A stretch of DNA of 64,000 bases from Paramesorhizobium salinisoli (GCF_003335045.1 NZ_QOZG01000004.1:1-64000), one strand, 5' to 3'; shown: positions 36,349 through 45,772, counted from the first letter of the stretch. A program made the numbers and translations. The notes: generated by a model not told the origin, from the sequence alone.

Positions 36349-37641
36349 ATGTCCGAACTGAGAATATCAGGCGATCTCGTCGCCGACGAGAATGCCAGGC
36401 GCGGGGATGCGCTGAGAAGCGATTATGAAGCATTGGGCGCAAATCTGGTACGTCGTGGCATCGACATCGAGGCTGTGACGGCGAAGGTCGCGCAATTCTT
36501 CGTGGCGGTTCCGTCCTGGGGCGTGGGGACGGGCGGCACACGCTTTGCCCGCTTCCCTGGCATCGGCGAGCCGCGCGGCATCTTCGACAAGCTCGACGAT
36601 TGCGGCGTCATCCAGCAATTGACGCGTGCAACGCCCGCCGTCTCATTGCACATCCCGTGGGACAAGGCGGACCCGAAGGAGCTGAAGGCCAAGGCGCAGG
36701 CGCTGGGGCTCAGCTTCGACGCGATGAACTCCAATACATTTTCAGATACGCCGGATCAGAAGCATTCCTACAAATTTGGTTCGCTCAGCCATGTGGACGC
36801 CGCAGTGCGGGCGCAGGCGGTCGAGCACAATATCGAGTGCATCGAGATCGGCGAGGCCATCGGCTCCAGGGCGCTGACGGTCTGGGTCGGCGATGGATCG
36901 AATTTTCCCGGCCAATCGAATTTCACCAGGAGTTTCGAGCGTTATCTCGCTTCCATGGGCGATATTTACAAGGCTTTGCCTGACAATTGGCGCATCTTCT
37001 CCGAGCACAAGATGTATGAGCCGGCCTTCTATTCGAGCGTGGTGCAGGATTGGGGCACGAATTATCTCATAGCTTCGACATTGGGGGAAAAGGCGTTCTG
37101 CCTGGTCGATCTGGGCCATCATGCGCCCAACACCAATATCGAGATGATCGTCGCGCGGCTGATCCAGTTCGGCAAGCTTGGCGGCTTCCATTTCAACGAT
37201 TCCAAATATGGTGATGACGATCTCGACGCCGGAGCGATAGAGCCGTACCGGCTGTTCCTGGTGTTCAACGAGCTGGTGGATGCGGAGCATCGCGGCGTGA
37301 AAGGCTTCCATCCGGCGCACATGATCGACCAATCGCACAATGTCACCGACCCGATTGAAAGCCTGATTTCCAGCGCCAACGAAATCCGCCGGGCCTATGC
37401 GCAGGCGCTGCTGGTGGATCGCCAGGCGCTGAGCGGTTATCAGGATGACAATGACGCGCTGATGGCCTCGGAAACGCTGAAACGGGCCTACCGCACGGAT
37501 GTCGAGCCTATCCTCGCCGAGGCACGCCGGCGTGCCGGTGGAGCGATCGATCCGGTCGCCACCTATCGCGCCAGCGGCTATCGCCAGAAGGTCGGCAAGG
37601 AGCGTCCGGCGGTGAAGGGCGGCAGCGGCGGCATCGTCTGA
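36349..37641 (+). CDS. rhaI: L-rhamnose isomerase
   Basis: A 430-residue TIM-barrel isomerase of the Pseudomonas stutzeri/RhaI type (xylose-isomerase-like fold), distinct from E. coli RhaA. Visible motifs: FFVAVPSWGVGTGGTRFARF, PWDKADPKELKAKAQALGL, MNSNTFSDTPDQKHSYKFGS, the metal-site region VWVGDGSNFPGQSNF, and DLGHHAPNTNIEMIVARLIQ. It converts L-rhamnose to L-rhamnulose for RhaK. It follows rhaD by 24 bases with GGGAGG upstream. Confidence 0.95.
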   Translation: MSELRISGDLVADENARRGDALRSDYEALGANLVRRGIDIEAVTAKVAQFFVAVPSWGVGTGGTRFARFPGIGEPRGIFDKLDDCGVIQQLTRATPAVSLHIPWDKADPKELKAKAQALGLSFDAMNSNTFSDTPDQKHSYKFGSLSHVDAAVRAQAVEHNIECIEIGEAIGSRALTVWVGDGSNFPGQSNFTRSFERYLASMGDIYKALPDNWRIFSEHKMYEPAFYSSVVQDWGTNYLIASTLGEKAFCLVDLGHHAPNTNIEMIVARLIQFGKLGGFHFNDSKYGDDDLDAGAIEPYRLFLVFNELVDAEHRGVKGFHPAHMIDQSHNVTDPIESLISSANEIRRAYAQALLVDRQALSGYQDDNDALMASETLKRAYRTDVEPILAEARRRAGGAIDPVATYRASGYRQKVGKERPAVKGGSGGIV

Positions 37642-37654
37642 TCCGCCGCTACGC

Positions 37655-38536
37655 TTAGACGAACTGGGTTTTCTCGCTCTCGACAAGATCGGAAATGAAG
37701 CCGGATACGGCGGTGACGCGACGAAGCGTTCGTGCCGATTCATGGTAAGCCAGCCAATAAGAGCGCCGGATAAGGCGTTCCGGTAAGACAGGCACGAGAT
37801 CGGCGTGCTCGCGTGCGATGAATGAGTGGAGAATACCGATGCCGGCGCCGGCCTTCACCGCCTCGACCTGGCCGAGCGCGCTCGACACTTCAAAGGCCGG
37901 TTTCCAGTCGCGGCTGATCTCGGACGCATAATTGAGCGATGGGCTCATGACGAGATCCTCGACATAGCCGACCAGCCGGTGCGATGTCAGTTCCTCCACC
38001 GATTGCGGGACACCGCGTTCCTCCAGATAGCGCGAGTGGGCATAAAGCCCCAGCGTATAGTCGACGAGCTTGCGCGCGATGAGCCTGCCCTGGTCCGGCC
38101 GGTCCACCGTGATGGCGATATCGGCTTCGCGCCGCGACAGCGAAAAGGAGCGCGGCACCGGCACGAGCTGGATGGTGAGATCGGGATAGCGCGCGGTGAG
38201 CAAGGCAAGGCGCGGGGCAAGGAAGGTCACGCCGAAACCATCCGGCGCGCCGATCCTGACCGTGCCGGAGATCGCCACGTCGGCATCGCCGACATGCGAG
38301 CGGGCAGTGAGCATCTCCGCTTCCATGCGCTCGGCCGAAAGCAGGAATTCCTCGCCCGCCTGCGTCAGCTGCGATCCGTTGGTCCGCCGTGTCAGCAAAG
38401 TGGTGTTAAGGGCGGTTTCAAGTGCGGTGAGCCGGCGGGCTACCGTGGTGTGGTTGAGGCCGAGCCTGCGCGCCGCACCCAGGATCTGGCCGGCGCGCGC
38501 GACTGCGAGGAATATTCTGATGTCGTCCCAGTTCAT
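37655..38536 (-). CDS. LysR-family transcriptional regulator
   Basis: A 293-residue protein. The start is the ATG at 38536 (MNWDDIRIFLAVARAGQILG); the upstream extension is rejected because LysR proteins begin at this point. HTH RLGLNHTTVARRLTALETAL, then a type-2 periplasmic-binding-like effector domain (VRIGAPDGFGVTFLAPRLAL). It is divergent from mmsA (125-base gap with the palindrome ACTATAGT at 38549-38556), which is its probable target, and convergent with rhaI. Confidence 0.92.
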   Translation of the reverse strand: MNWDDIRIFLAVARAGQILGAARRLGLNHTTVARRLTALETALNTTLLTRRTNGSQLTQAGEEFLLSAERMEAEMLTARSHVGDADVAISGTVRIGAPDGFGVTFLAPRLALLTARYPDLTIQLVPVPRSFSLSRREADIAITVDRPDQGRLIARKLVDYTLGLYAHSRYLEERGVPQSVEELTSHRLVGYVEDLVMSPSLNYASEISRDWKPAFEVSSALGQVEAVKAGAGIGILHSFIAREHADLVPVLPERLIRRSYWLAYHESARTLRRVTAVSGFISDLVESEKTQFV

Positions 38537-38661
38537 GCGTGAATAATTACTATAGTTTCTGCACAACGGATACGCCTTGCCGCGCCTTGCCATATGAATT
38601 TTGCAGAGCGATGATAGCCGCATAAATTCCGGACAATCAGAGCCGCAAGGGAGAAGGCGTA

Positions 38662-40158
38662 ATGCGCAATATTGGCCATTTCATCGGGGGAAAGCATGTG
38701 GAGGGCAAGGGCGGGCGTACCTCCGACGTCTTTCAACCGCTCGACGGTACGATCCAGGGCAAGGTTGCCCTGGCGACAAAGGAAGAGGTGCGGGCCGCTG
38801 TCGAGAATGCCAAGTCGGCGCAGCCGCAATGGGGTGCGACCAATCCGCAACGCCGGGCGCGGGTGCTGCGCAAGTTCCTGGAACTGGTCGAGGCGGAGTT
38901 CGACTCGCTGGCCGAACTGCTCGCCCGTGAGCATGGCAAGACCATTCCCGATGCCAAGGGCGATATTCAGCGCGGCCTCGAAGTGGTCGAGGTGTGTCTT
39001 GGCTCGCCGCATATGCTGAAGGGCGAATTCACCGATAATGCCGGCCCGGGCATCGATACTTACTCGATGCGCCAGCCGTTGGGTGTCGTCGCCGGCATCA
39101 CACCGTTCAATTTCCCGGCGATGATCCCGCTGTGGAAGGCAGCGCCAGCGATCGCCTGTGGCAACGCCTTCATCCTCAAGCCGTCCGAGCGCGATCCGGG
39201 TGTTCCGATGCGTCTTGCCGAACTCTTCATTGAAGCAGGGCTTCCCGCCGGAATTTTCAATGTCGTCAATGGCGACAAGGATGCGGTTGACGCGCTGCTC
39301 GACGATCCTGATGTCAAGGCCATCGGATTCGTCGGCTCGACGCCGATCGCGCAATATATCTATGCGCGCGGTTGCGCCAACGGCAAGCGCGTCCAATGCT
39401 TCGGCGGCGCCAAGAACCACATGATCATCATGCCTGATGCCGACATGGACCAGACGGTCGATGCGCTGATCGGCGCCGGTTATGGTTCGGCGGGAGAGCG
39501 CTGCATGGCGATCTCGGTGGCCGTGCCCGTGGGTCAGGAGACGGCGGATCGTCTGGTCGAAAGGCTCATTTCGCGTGTTGAAAGCCTTAAGGTAGGGCCA
39601 TCGACCGATGCGAGCGCCGATTACGGCCCGCTGGTGACGAAGCAGGCGCTCGATCGGGTGCGCGGCTATGTCGATCTCGGCGTGCAGGAAGGGGCGAAGC
39701 TCGTCGTCGACGGGCGGAACTTCAAGATGCAGGGCTATGAGAACGGCTATTACATGGGTGGTTGCCTGTTCGATCACGTCACGCCCGACATGCGCATCTA
39801 CAAGGAAGAGATCTTCGGTCCCGTCCTCTCGGTCGTTCGGGCGAAAAACTACGAGGAAGCGCTGGCCCTGCCGAATGAGCATGAATATGGCAACGGCGTC
39901 GCCATCTTCACCCGCGACGGCGACGCGGCGCGCGATTTCGCTTCGCGCGTGCAGGTCGGGATGGTCGGTATCAATGTACCGATCCCGGTGCCGATCGCCT
40001 ACTACACATTCGGCGGCTGGAAAGCTTCCGGCTTCGGCGATCTCAACCAGCATGGTCCGGATGCGTTCCGCTTCTACACAAAGACCAAAACCGTCACCTC
40101 GCGCTGGCCGTCCGGCGTCAAGGAGGGCGCGGAGTTCGTCATCCCGACGATGAACTGA
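38662..40158 (+). CDS. mmsA: CoA-acylating methylmalonate-semialdehyde dehydrogenase
   Basis: A 498-residue aldehyde dehydrogenase: NIGHFIGGKHVEGKGGRTSD, GITPFNFPAMIPLWKAAPAI, FVGSTPIAQYIYARG and the catalytic Cys in GSAGERCMAISVAV near residue 280; the end GEGAEF-type tail is KEGAEFVIPTMN. These mark the MmsA/IolA group, which forms propionyl-CoA or acetyl-CoA from methylmalonate or malonate semialdehyde in valine and inositol breakdown. Here it stands alone next to a divergent LysR gene rather than in a valine operon. Start behind GGGAGA. Confidence 0.94.
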   Translation: MRNIGHFIGGKHVEGKGGRTSDVFQPLDGTIQGKVALATKEEVRAAVENAKSAQPQWGATNPQRRARVLRKFLELVEAEFDSLAELLAREHGKTIPDAKGDIQRGLEVVEVCLGSPHMLKGEFTDNAGPGIDTYSMRQPLGVVAGITPFNFPAMIPLWKAAPAIACGNAFILKPSERDPGVPMRLAELFIEAGLPAGIFNVVNGDKDAVDALLDDPDVKAIGFVGSTPIAQYIYARGCANGKRVQCFGGAKNHMIIMPDADMDQTVDALIGAGYGSAGERCMAISVAVPVGQETADRLVERLISRVESLKVGPSTDASADYGPLVTKQALDRVRGYVDLGVQEGAKLVVDGRNFKMQGYENGYYMGGCLFDHVTPDMRIYKEEIFGPVLSVVRAKNYEEALALPNEHEYGNGVAIFTRDGDAARDFASRVQVGMVGINVPIPVPIAYYTFGGWKASGFGDLNQHGPDAFRFYTKTKTVTSRWPSGVKEGAEFVIPTMN

Positions 40159-40176
40159 TCACCGGAATCGGGAAAC

Positions 40177-40206
40177 AAAAACGGCAGCCGGGAGGCTGCC
40201 GTTTTT
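40177..40206. terminator. Rho-independent terminator between mmsA and rpsP
   Basis: AAAAACGGCAGCC (40177-40189) pairs perfectly with GGCTGCCGTTTTT (40194-40206) around GGGA. It has T runs on both strands and can end both convergent transcripts. Confidence 0.93.
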
Positions 40207-40254
40207 CGTTTGGAATGGAATAAAGCTGCTTACGCCGCGATATCCTGTGCCGGA

Positions 40255-40659
40255 TTACTCGCTTGCGGCTTCCGCGGCTGGAGCTTCGGCTGCCTGAGCG
40301 GCTTCGGCAGCCTTGGCTGCTGCATCTTCCTCGGCCTGCTTTGCGAGAGCGATGCGCTCGACCGCCTTCTTGCCTGGCAGTGCCTTTTCAGGGTTGCTGC
40401 GGGCAGGGCGCTTGGCGAGACCTGCCTGATCGAGGAAGCGCAGGACGCGGTCGGTGGGCTGTGCGCCGTGGCCGAGCCAATGGGTGATGCGGTCGGCATC
40501 AAGGGTGACGCGCTCGGCATCCTTCGGCAGCGTCGGGTTCCAGGCGCCGATCTTTTCGATAAAGCGGCCATCGCGCGGCGAACGGACGTCGGCAACGACG
40601 ATGTGGTAGTAAGGACGCTTCTTCGAGCCCGCACGGGCCAGACGGATTTTCAAAGGCAT
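40255..40659 (-). CDS. rpsP: 30S ribosomal protein S16
   Basis: A 134-residue protein starting [20 protein letters not shown], with the family's [11 protein letters not shown] and the [20 protein letters not shown] segment. An Ala/Glu-rich C-terminal tail after about residue 105 is typical of Rhizobiales. It follows chorismate mutase by 60 bases in the ffh unit. The genes usually found after it (rimM, trmD, rplS) are absent; the terminator and mmsA come next. Confidence 0.97.
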   Translation of the reverse strand: MPLKIRLARAGSKKRPYYHIVVADVRSPRDGRFIEKIGAWNPTLPKDAERVTLDADRITHWLGHGAQPTDRVLRFLDQAGLAKRPARSNPEKALPGKKAVERIALAKQAEEDAAAKAAEAAQAAEAPAAEAASE

Positions 40660-40719
40660 TTCATTCTCCTGTTGGTCTGTTCATGTACCGCCTTGCGGCG
40701 GTGCTTGGTTGTGGCATTT

Positions 40720-41031
40720 TTAACTGGCGCTGCGTTCAGCAGCGGTATTCTCGTGATGGCGGATCACTTCCTTGACGATGAAGTTGAGGAACTTCTCGGC
40801 AAAATCGGGGTCGAGGCTCGCCTCCTGCGCCAGACGGCGCAGCCGCTCGACCTGCTGTTTCTCACGGGCCGGGTCGGCAGGAGCGAGCCCGTATTCGGCT
40901 TTCAGAACGCCCACTGCCTGGGTGCAGCGGAAGCGCTCGGCCAGCATGTGAATGAGCGCGGCATCGATATTGTCGATCGAGGCACGCAGAGCGGAAAGCT
41001 CGGGCAGGCTTTTGTCGTTCATATCCGTCAC
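40720..41031 (-). CDS. Chorismate mutase (AroQ class)
   Basis: A 103-residue helical protein of the AroQ fold: LRASIDNIDAALIHMLAERF, RCTQAVGVLKAEYGLAPADP (with the active-site Lys) and REKQQVERLRRLAQEA. It converts chorismate to prephenate for Phe/Tyr synthesis. The GTG at 41031 overlaps the ffh stop (GTGA); an ATG at 41022 is the other possible start. Its place between ffh and rpsP is conserved in several Rhizobiales. Confidence 0.93.
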   Translation of the reverse strand: MTDMNDKSLPELSALRASIDNIDAALIHMLAERFRCTQAVGVLKAEYGLAPADPAREKQQVERLRRLAQEASLDPDFAEKFLNFIVKEVIRHHENTAAERSAS

Positions 41032-42611
41032 TTCTTCTTCGGCAAACCGGGAAGTCCACCAAGACCGGGAAGACGCGGGCCGCCGGGCAGGCCGGGCAAA
41101 CCGCCGCCAAGGCCGGGAAGCCCGCCCTTGCCCAAACCGGAGGCTTCGGCCTGCTTCTGCAAAGCTTCGAGCTGCTTGGGATCGAGTTTCGAGAGGTCAG
41201 GCATTCCGCCGCCCATACCCCCGAGACCGCCAAGGCCGCCGCCCATACCACCAAGGCCCATCTTGGAGGCCATGCCGCCCATCATCTTCTGCATCATTCC
41301 GCCGCCCTTGCCCTTGCCGCCCATGGCTTTCATCATGTCGGCCATCTGGCGGTGCATCTTCAGGAGCTTGTTGATGTCAGCGGCGTTGGTGCCGGAGCCC
41401 TTGGCGATGCGCTGCTTGCGGCTGTGCTTGAGCATATCAGGATGGCTTCGCTCGGCCGCCGTCATCGAGCCGATGATGGCGAGCTGGCGCTTGAACATGG
41501 TGTCGTCGAGGCCCGCCGCGGCGACCTGATCCTTCATCTTGGCCATACCGGGCATCATGCCCATGATACCGCCCATGCCACCGAGCTTCTGCATCTGGCG
41601 CAACTGGTCGGCAAGATCGTTCAAGTCGAACTTGCCGGACTGCATCTTCTTCGCCATCGCGGCCGCTTTTTCGGCGTCGATGTTTTCAGCGGCCTTCTCG
41701 ACGAGCGAGACGATGTCGCCCATTCCGAGGATGCGGTCGGCGATCCGGCGGGGATAGAATTCCTCCAGCGCATCCATCTTTTCGCCGGTGCCGATGAGCT
41801 TGATCGGCTTCCCGGTGATGGCACGCATGGACAATGCAGCACCGCCGCGGCCGTCGCCGTCCATGCGGGTCAAAACGATGCCCGTGATGCCGACGCGCTC
41901 GTCGAAGGAGCGGGCGAGATTGACGGCGTCTTGTCCCGTCAGCGCATCTGCGACGAGCAGGATTTCATGCGGATTGGCCTTCTTCCTGATGTCGGCCATC
42001 TCGACCATCAGCGGCTCGTCGATATGAGTGCGGCCCGCCGTGTCGAGAATGACCACGTCGTGTCCGCCGAGCTTTGCCGCCTGGACGGCGCGCGCCGCGA
42101 TCTCGACAGGCGACTGGCCGGCGATGATGGGCAGCGTATCGACGCCGGTCTGGATGCCAAGCTGGCGAAGCTGCTCCTGCGCGGCGGGCCTGCGCGTATC
42201 GAGCGAGGCCATCAGAATTTTCTTCTTCTGTCGCTCCGCAAGGCGCTTGGCAATCTTGCCCGTCGTCGTGGTCTTGCCGGATCCCTGCAGGCCGACCATC
42301 ATGATGACGACCGGAGCCGGGGCGTTCAAATCGATGGTGACGCCTTCGGAGCCGAGCATCTCGACCAGCTCGTCATGAACGATCTTGACGACCATCTGTC
42401 CGGGCTTGATGCTCTTCAGGATTTCCGCGCCGACGGCCTTCTCGCGGACGCGATCCGTGAAGCCGCGCACCACGTCGAGCGCGACGTCGGCCTCGATCAG
42501 CGCGCGGCGAACTTCGCGCAGCGCCGCCGCCACGTCCTGATCGGACAGGGCGCCGCGGCCGGTCAGGCCGTTCAATATCGCGCCGAGGCGATCCTGTAGA
42601 GTTTCAAACAT
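41028..42611 (-). CDS. ffh: Signal recognition particle protein Ffh
   Basis: A 527-residue SRP54 GTPase. N domain (MFETLQDRLGAILNGLTGRG), G domain with GLQGSGKTTTTGKIA, DTRRPAAQEQLRQLG, DTAGRTHIDEPLM and LTRMDGDGRGGAALS, then the M domain for signal-peptide and 4.5S RNA binding (RQRIAKGSGTNAADINKLLK). The C-terminus is an unusually long Gly/Met-rich tail (GLGGMGGGLGGLGGMGGGMP), longer than the 453 residues of E. coli Ffh. First gene of ffh-aroQ-rpsP. Confidence 0.97.
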   Translation of the reverse strand: MFETLQDRLGAILNGLTGRGALSDQDVAAALREVRRALIEADVALDVVRGFTDRVREKAVGAEILKSIKPGQMVVKIVHDELVEMLGSEGVTIDLNAPAPVVIMMVGLQGSGKTTTTGKIAKRLAERQKKKILMASLDTRRPAAQEQLRQLGIQTGVDTLPIIAGQSPVEIAARAVQAAKLGGHDVVILDTAGRTHIDEPLMVEMADIRKKANPHEILLVADALTGQDAVNLARSFDERVGITGIVLTRMDGDGRGGAALSMRAITGKPIKLIGTGEKMDALEEFYPRRIADRILGMGDIVSLVEKAAENIDAEKAAAMAKKMQSGKFDLNDLADQLRQMQKLGGMGGIMGMMPGMAKMKDQVAAAGLDDTMFKRQLAIIGSMTAAERSHPDMLKHSRKQRIAKGSGTNAADINKLLKMHRQMADMMKAMGGKGKGGGMMQKMMGGMASKMGLGGMGGGLGGLGGMGGGMPDLSKLDPKQLEALQKQAEASGLGKGGLPGLGGGLPGLPGGPRLPGLGGLPGLPKKK

Positions 42612-42914
42612 CAGTTTTCCTTCTTACCCGTGCAACGGCAAGTCCGTCGCAACAGGTAGGTCGTTCCGCGCCGAAGCCCAATAGTCCCGAACAGGCCAAA
42701 GCAAAACAACACCCGAGGGCGCATCGCGCTGTCGGGTGTGGACCTCCGGGATCTGTTTAGACCAATTGGGTCCCGGTCGGCTGCTTCGAGAGTCTCTGCT
42801 CGTCGCGGATGAATGGCGTGCTTAAACAGGAAAAGCACGGCAAAGTCAAGCAAAGCCCCGCAATTTCGGCCGCGAATTGGCCCGGCGCCGGCACCGGGCC
42901 AATCTCCTCTTCTA
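42612..42914 (-). promoter_or_regulatory. ffh leader with terminator-like hairpin and second stem
   Basis: This 303-base gap between lldP and ffh has no gene I can support. Read on the minus strand it contains a stem (CCGGGA with TCCCGG, 42746-42776). Next comes ACACCCGA/TCGGGTGT with inner GCGC pairing (42709-42739), followed by TGTTTTGCTTT, which looks like an intrinsic terminator about 100 bases before the ffh ATG. GGACC in the first stem could instead pair with GGTCC between the stems. A GC stem at 42879-42900 (GGCCCGG/CCGGGCC) follows the lldP stop. Either a small RNA ends here or ffh has an attenuator. Confidence 0.5.
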
Positions 42915-44612
42915 TTACTGTGCGCCTGCGAGCGGATCTCCAATGCCGAGCATGTAAAGCCCGATCATCAGCAGCGTCCCTGCCAGCACCACATAATAGA
43001 TGGTCGGAATAATAGTCATGCGCATCGTCGTGCCTTCACGTCCAAGCAGGCCGACCGTCGCCGAGGCTGCCACGACATTGTGGATGGCGATCATGTTGCC
43101 AGCTGCGGCGCCCACCGACTGACCGGCCACCATGAGTGCTCCGGAGATACCAAGCCCTTCCGCTACGCCATACTGGAATTGGCTAAGCATCAGGTTCGAT
43201 ACGGTATTGGATCCGGCGAGGAATGCGCCCAATGCACCGACCGACGGGGCGAAGAAGGGATAGACATTGCCCACTTCCGTCGCCACCCAGTCGGCCACCA
43301 TCAGCGGCATGCTGGCCAAGTCGTTGCCATTGACGCCGGAATTGATCATCACGCGTACCATAGGCACGGTGAAGAGCAGCACGAACCCTGCGCCGAGCAG
43401 GGTCTTGGTGCTTTCGCCAAATGCCTTGGCGAATTGTCCGGCATTCATGCGGTGCAGGAAGAAGGTGATCAGGCAGACGATGACCAGAAGCCCACCGGGC
43501 AGGAAGAGCGGAGCGAAATCGCCGCTTATGTTGGTTTCGCCCATGATATCCTTGGCGGCGAATGTTACCGACTTCAGCGCATTGCCGACGGATGGCACCG
43601 TTCGGCTGACTACGAGGAGAACCGCCAGAAGCACGTAAGGCGTCCATGCCAGAAACAACGGAATCTTCTTCGACGTCAATTGATCAAGCTTGATCTCGAC
43701 GCTGCCCATCCAGCTCGAAGGCCATTGCGAGGGCGGAGCGAAGTCCCATTTGTCCTTCGGCATCAGGAAGCCGGCACGTGCCGCGAGCGTTGCAAGCGTC
43801 AGGCCAACGAGACCGCCGATCATGGACGGAAATTCAGCGCCGAGGTAAACCGCGCTCAGCACATAGGGGATGGTGAAGGCAAAGGCCGCAAAAAGCGCGA
43901 AAGGCAGGATTGACAAGCCTTCAGTCCAAGAGCGGTTATGTCCGAAAAAACGCGTCATGATGACGACCAGGAACAGCGGCATGAAGGTGCCGCAGATCGC
44001 GTGCAGGATCGCCACTTCCGACGTGATGATGTGGAAAAACTGTTCCCAGCTCGATCCCATGCCCTGCAACTGCGCCGTCAGCGCCTCGCGATTGAGGCCC
44101 GACTGGACTCCGACGATGAGCGGCGTGCCGACCGCGCCGAAAGACACCGGCGTGGATTGGATCATCAGGCCGAAGGTGACGGCCGCAAGGGCGGGAAAGC
44201 CGATGGCGACCATCAGCGGCGCCACCACGGCAGCCGGCGTGCCGAAACCCGATGCACCCTCAATAAAGGAGCCGAACAGCCAGGCAATCAGAAAGACCTG
44301 GATGCGGCGGTCCGGGCTGATCTGTGCGAAGCCGGAACGGATCGCGGAAATGCCGCCGGAATGCTTGAGCGTGTTGAGGAGCAGGATCGCCCCGAAAATG
44401 ATCCAGAGCAGACCGATCGTCTGGATAAGTCCCTGGAGCGTGGACGCGATCACGCGGTTACCGCTCATGCCCCACACCGTCATGGCGATAATGATGGTCA
44501 GAACATAGGTAATGGGCATCGCAATCCGCGCCTGGATACGAAACCCGACCAGCATCAAGCCGGCCACCAGAATTGGCAGAAATGCAAATAGTGCAAGAAA
44601 TCCGTTCGACAT
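42915..44612 (-). CDS. lldP: L-lactate permease
   Basis: A 565-residue LctP/LldP-family membrane protein. The start is the ATG at 44612 ([20 protein letters not shown]) behind GAGGGAGGA. About 12-14 membrane segments; family motifs [20 protein letters not shown] and [20 protein letters not shown], with the end [16 protein letters not shown]. It imports L-lactate and related 2-hydroxy acids with protons. The catabolic block nearby yields L-lactate and L-lactaldehyde, so a physiological link is attractive, though rpsP-ffh lies between. No lactate dehydrogenase or LldR gene is adjacent. Confidence 0.93.
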   Translation of the reverse strand: MSNGFLALFAFLPILVAGLMLVGFRIQARIAMPITYVLTIIIAMTVWGMSGNRVIASTLQGLIQTIGLLWIIFGAILLLNTLKHSGGISAIRSGFAQISPDRRIQVFLIAWLFGSFIEGASGFGTPAAVVAPLMVAIGFPALAAVTFGLMIQSTPVSFGAVGTPLIVGVQSGLNREALTAQLQGMGSSWEQFFHIITSEVAILHAICGTFMPLFLVVIMTRFFGHNRSWTEGLSILPFALFAAFAFTIPYVLSAVYLGAEFPSMIGGLVGLTLATLAARAGFLMPKDKWDFAPPSQWPSSWMGSVEIKLDQLTSKKIPLFLAWTPYVLLAVLLVVSRTVPSVGNALKSVTFAAKDIMGETNISGDFAPLFLPGGLLVIVCLITFFLHRMNAGQFAKAFGESTKTLLGAGFVLLFTVPMVRVMINSGVNGNDLASMPLMVADWVATEVGNVYPFFAPSVGALGAFLAGSNTVSNLMLSQFQYGVAEGLGISGALMVAGQSVGAAAGNMIAIHNVVAASATVGLLGREGTTMRMTIIPTIYYVVLAGTLLMIGLYMLGIGDPLAGAQ

Positions 44613-44836
44613 AGCGTCCTCCCTCGTCGTCGCCAGATCCAGGCGGGTATATGCCTGCACATGCTGGTAAATAAAATTAACCACTATGCAATAAGCAATA
44701 GGTCTAAGGGATTTTCTTCAGGTGGAGCGGTTTTTCACGGCATAGGGAGACTGCAACCTGTTCCGGGTACCGTGACAATTCACAGGATGAATGGCAAATT
44801 CGCGTCGAGGTCGAATCACCCCCAAAGGAGAAAAGA

Positions 44837-45667
44837 ATGGCGCTGCTTGCCAAAAGCCGGTCGAAAATGGCCGTAGCATTAGTAATTCTCGCAACAGGCA
44901 TGTTGGCCGCTACGGGCAATGCCGAGGCCGCCTCGTGCGGCAACAATGCTGCCGGGTATACTGCCTGGGTGCAGCAGTTCAAGCAGGAGGCCGCGGCGCG
45001 GGGCATCAGTGGGCGGGCCTTGAACGCCCTGGACGAGACCCGCTATGCCACCAAGACAATCTCCGCCGACCGCAACCAGAAGAGCTTCAAGCTCTCGCTC
45101 GACCAGTTCATGCAGAAACGTGGTGGGCAGGCGATCATCAATCGCGGCAAGTCGATTAAAAAGCAGAACGCCAAGCTCTTTGCCAGCCTGGAGCAGCGTT
45201 ACGGCGTCCCCGCCGGGCCGCTGATCGCGATCTGGGGCATGGAAACAGGTTTCGGCAACTTCCTGGGCAATCAGAACACGCTTTCCGCAGTGGCGACGCT
45301 GGCCTATGACTGCCGCCGTTCCGCCTATTTCACGGAACAGCTCTATGCCGCGCTCAAACTCATCGACAGGGGAGATCTGAGCCCCTCGGCGATCGGCGCC
45401 GCACATGGCGAGATCGGCCAGACGCAGTTCCTGCCGGCCAACGTGCTCAAATTCGGCGTCGATGGGGACGGCAACGGACATATCGACATGGCGCGTTCCA
45501 AGGCGGATGCCCTTGCCTCGACGGCGAACTTCCTGCGCGGCCATGGCTGGCAGCGGGGCGGCGGGTATCAGCCGGGACAGGTCAATTTCGGCGCTCTTCA
45601 GGGCTGGAACGACGCCAGCGTCTATCAGCGGGCCATTGCCATCATCGGCAAGGAAATCGACGGCTGA
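44837..45667 (+). CDS. Lytic murein transglycosylase (MltB family)
   Basis: A 276-residue exported protein: signal peptide SKMAVALVILATGMLAATG cleaved near AEA. MltB-type SLT fold (LYAALKLIDRGDLSPSAIGA; HGEIGQTQFLPANVLKFGVD; DALASTANFLRGHGWQRGGG) with the catalytic Glu in IWGMETGFGNFLG. It cuts glycan strands of peptidoglycan to anhydro-muropeptides. Compared with full-size MltB it lacks a C-terminal peptidoglycan-binding domain. AAAGGAGA precedes the ATG. It stands alone, divergent from lldP. Confidence 0.92.
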   Translation: MALLAKSRSKMAVALVILATGMLAATGNAEAASCGNNAAGYTAWVQQFKQEAAARGISGRALNALDETRYATKTISADRNQKSFKLSLDQFMQKRGGQAIINRGKSIKKQNAKLFASLEQRYGVPAGPLIAIWGMETGFGNFLGNQNTLSAVATLAYDCRRSAYFTEQLYAALKLIDRGDLSPSAIGAAHGEIGQTQFLPANVLKFGVDGDGNGHIDMARSKADALASTANFLRGHGWQRGGGYQPGQVNFGALQGWNDASVYQRAIAIIGKEIDG

Positions 45668-45675
45668 GTTTTATA

Positions 45676-45705
45676 GGGCGCTGCGCGATGAACCGTGCGG
45701 CGCCC
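45676..45705. terminator. Hairpin between convergent mltB-like and carbonic anhydrase genes
   Basis: GGGCGCTGCGCG (45676-45687) pairs with CGTGCGGCGCCC (45694-45705), 12 bp with two wobble pairs, around ATGAAC. The flanking TTTTATA on the left gives an A/T stretch but no clean T run. Probable shared transcription end. Confidence 0.45.
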
Positions 45706-45772
45706 GTCCATCACGATGCGAGACTCGCGATAGGCATATCCGGCAAGCAGCGTTTCAGCGCCGGAAGATGTG

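Noticed and set aside
42746-42800. Possible 4.5S SRP RNA next to ffh
   Set aside because: GAAGCAGCC on the minus strand resembles part of the SRP RNA, but the GGTCCGGAAGG apical region and long pairing arms are missing.
42611-42943. 110-codon minus-strand open frame before ffh
   Set aside because: It runs through the hairpins of the ffh leader, is Arg/Cys-rich and has no ribosome-binding site or recognisable domain.
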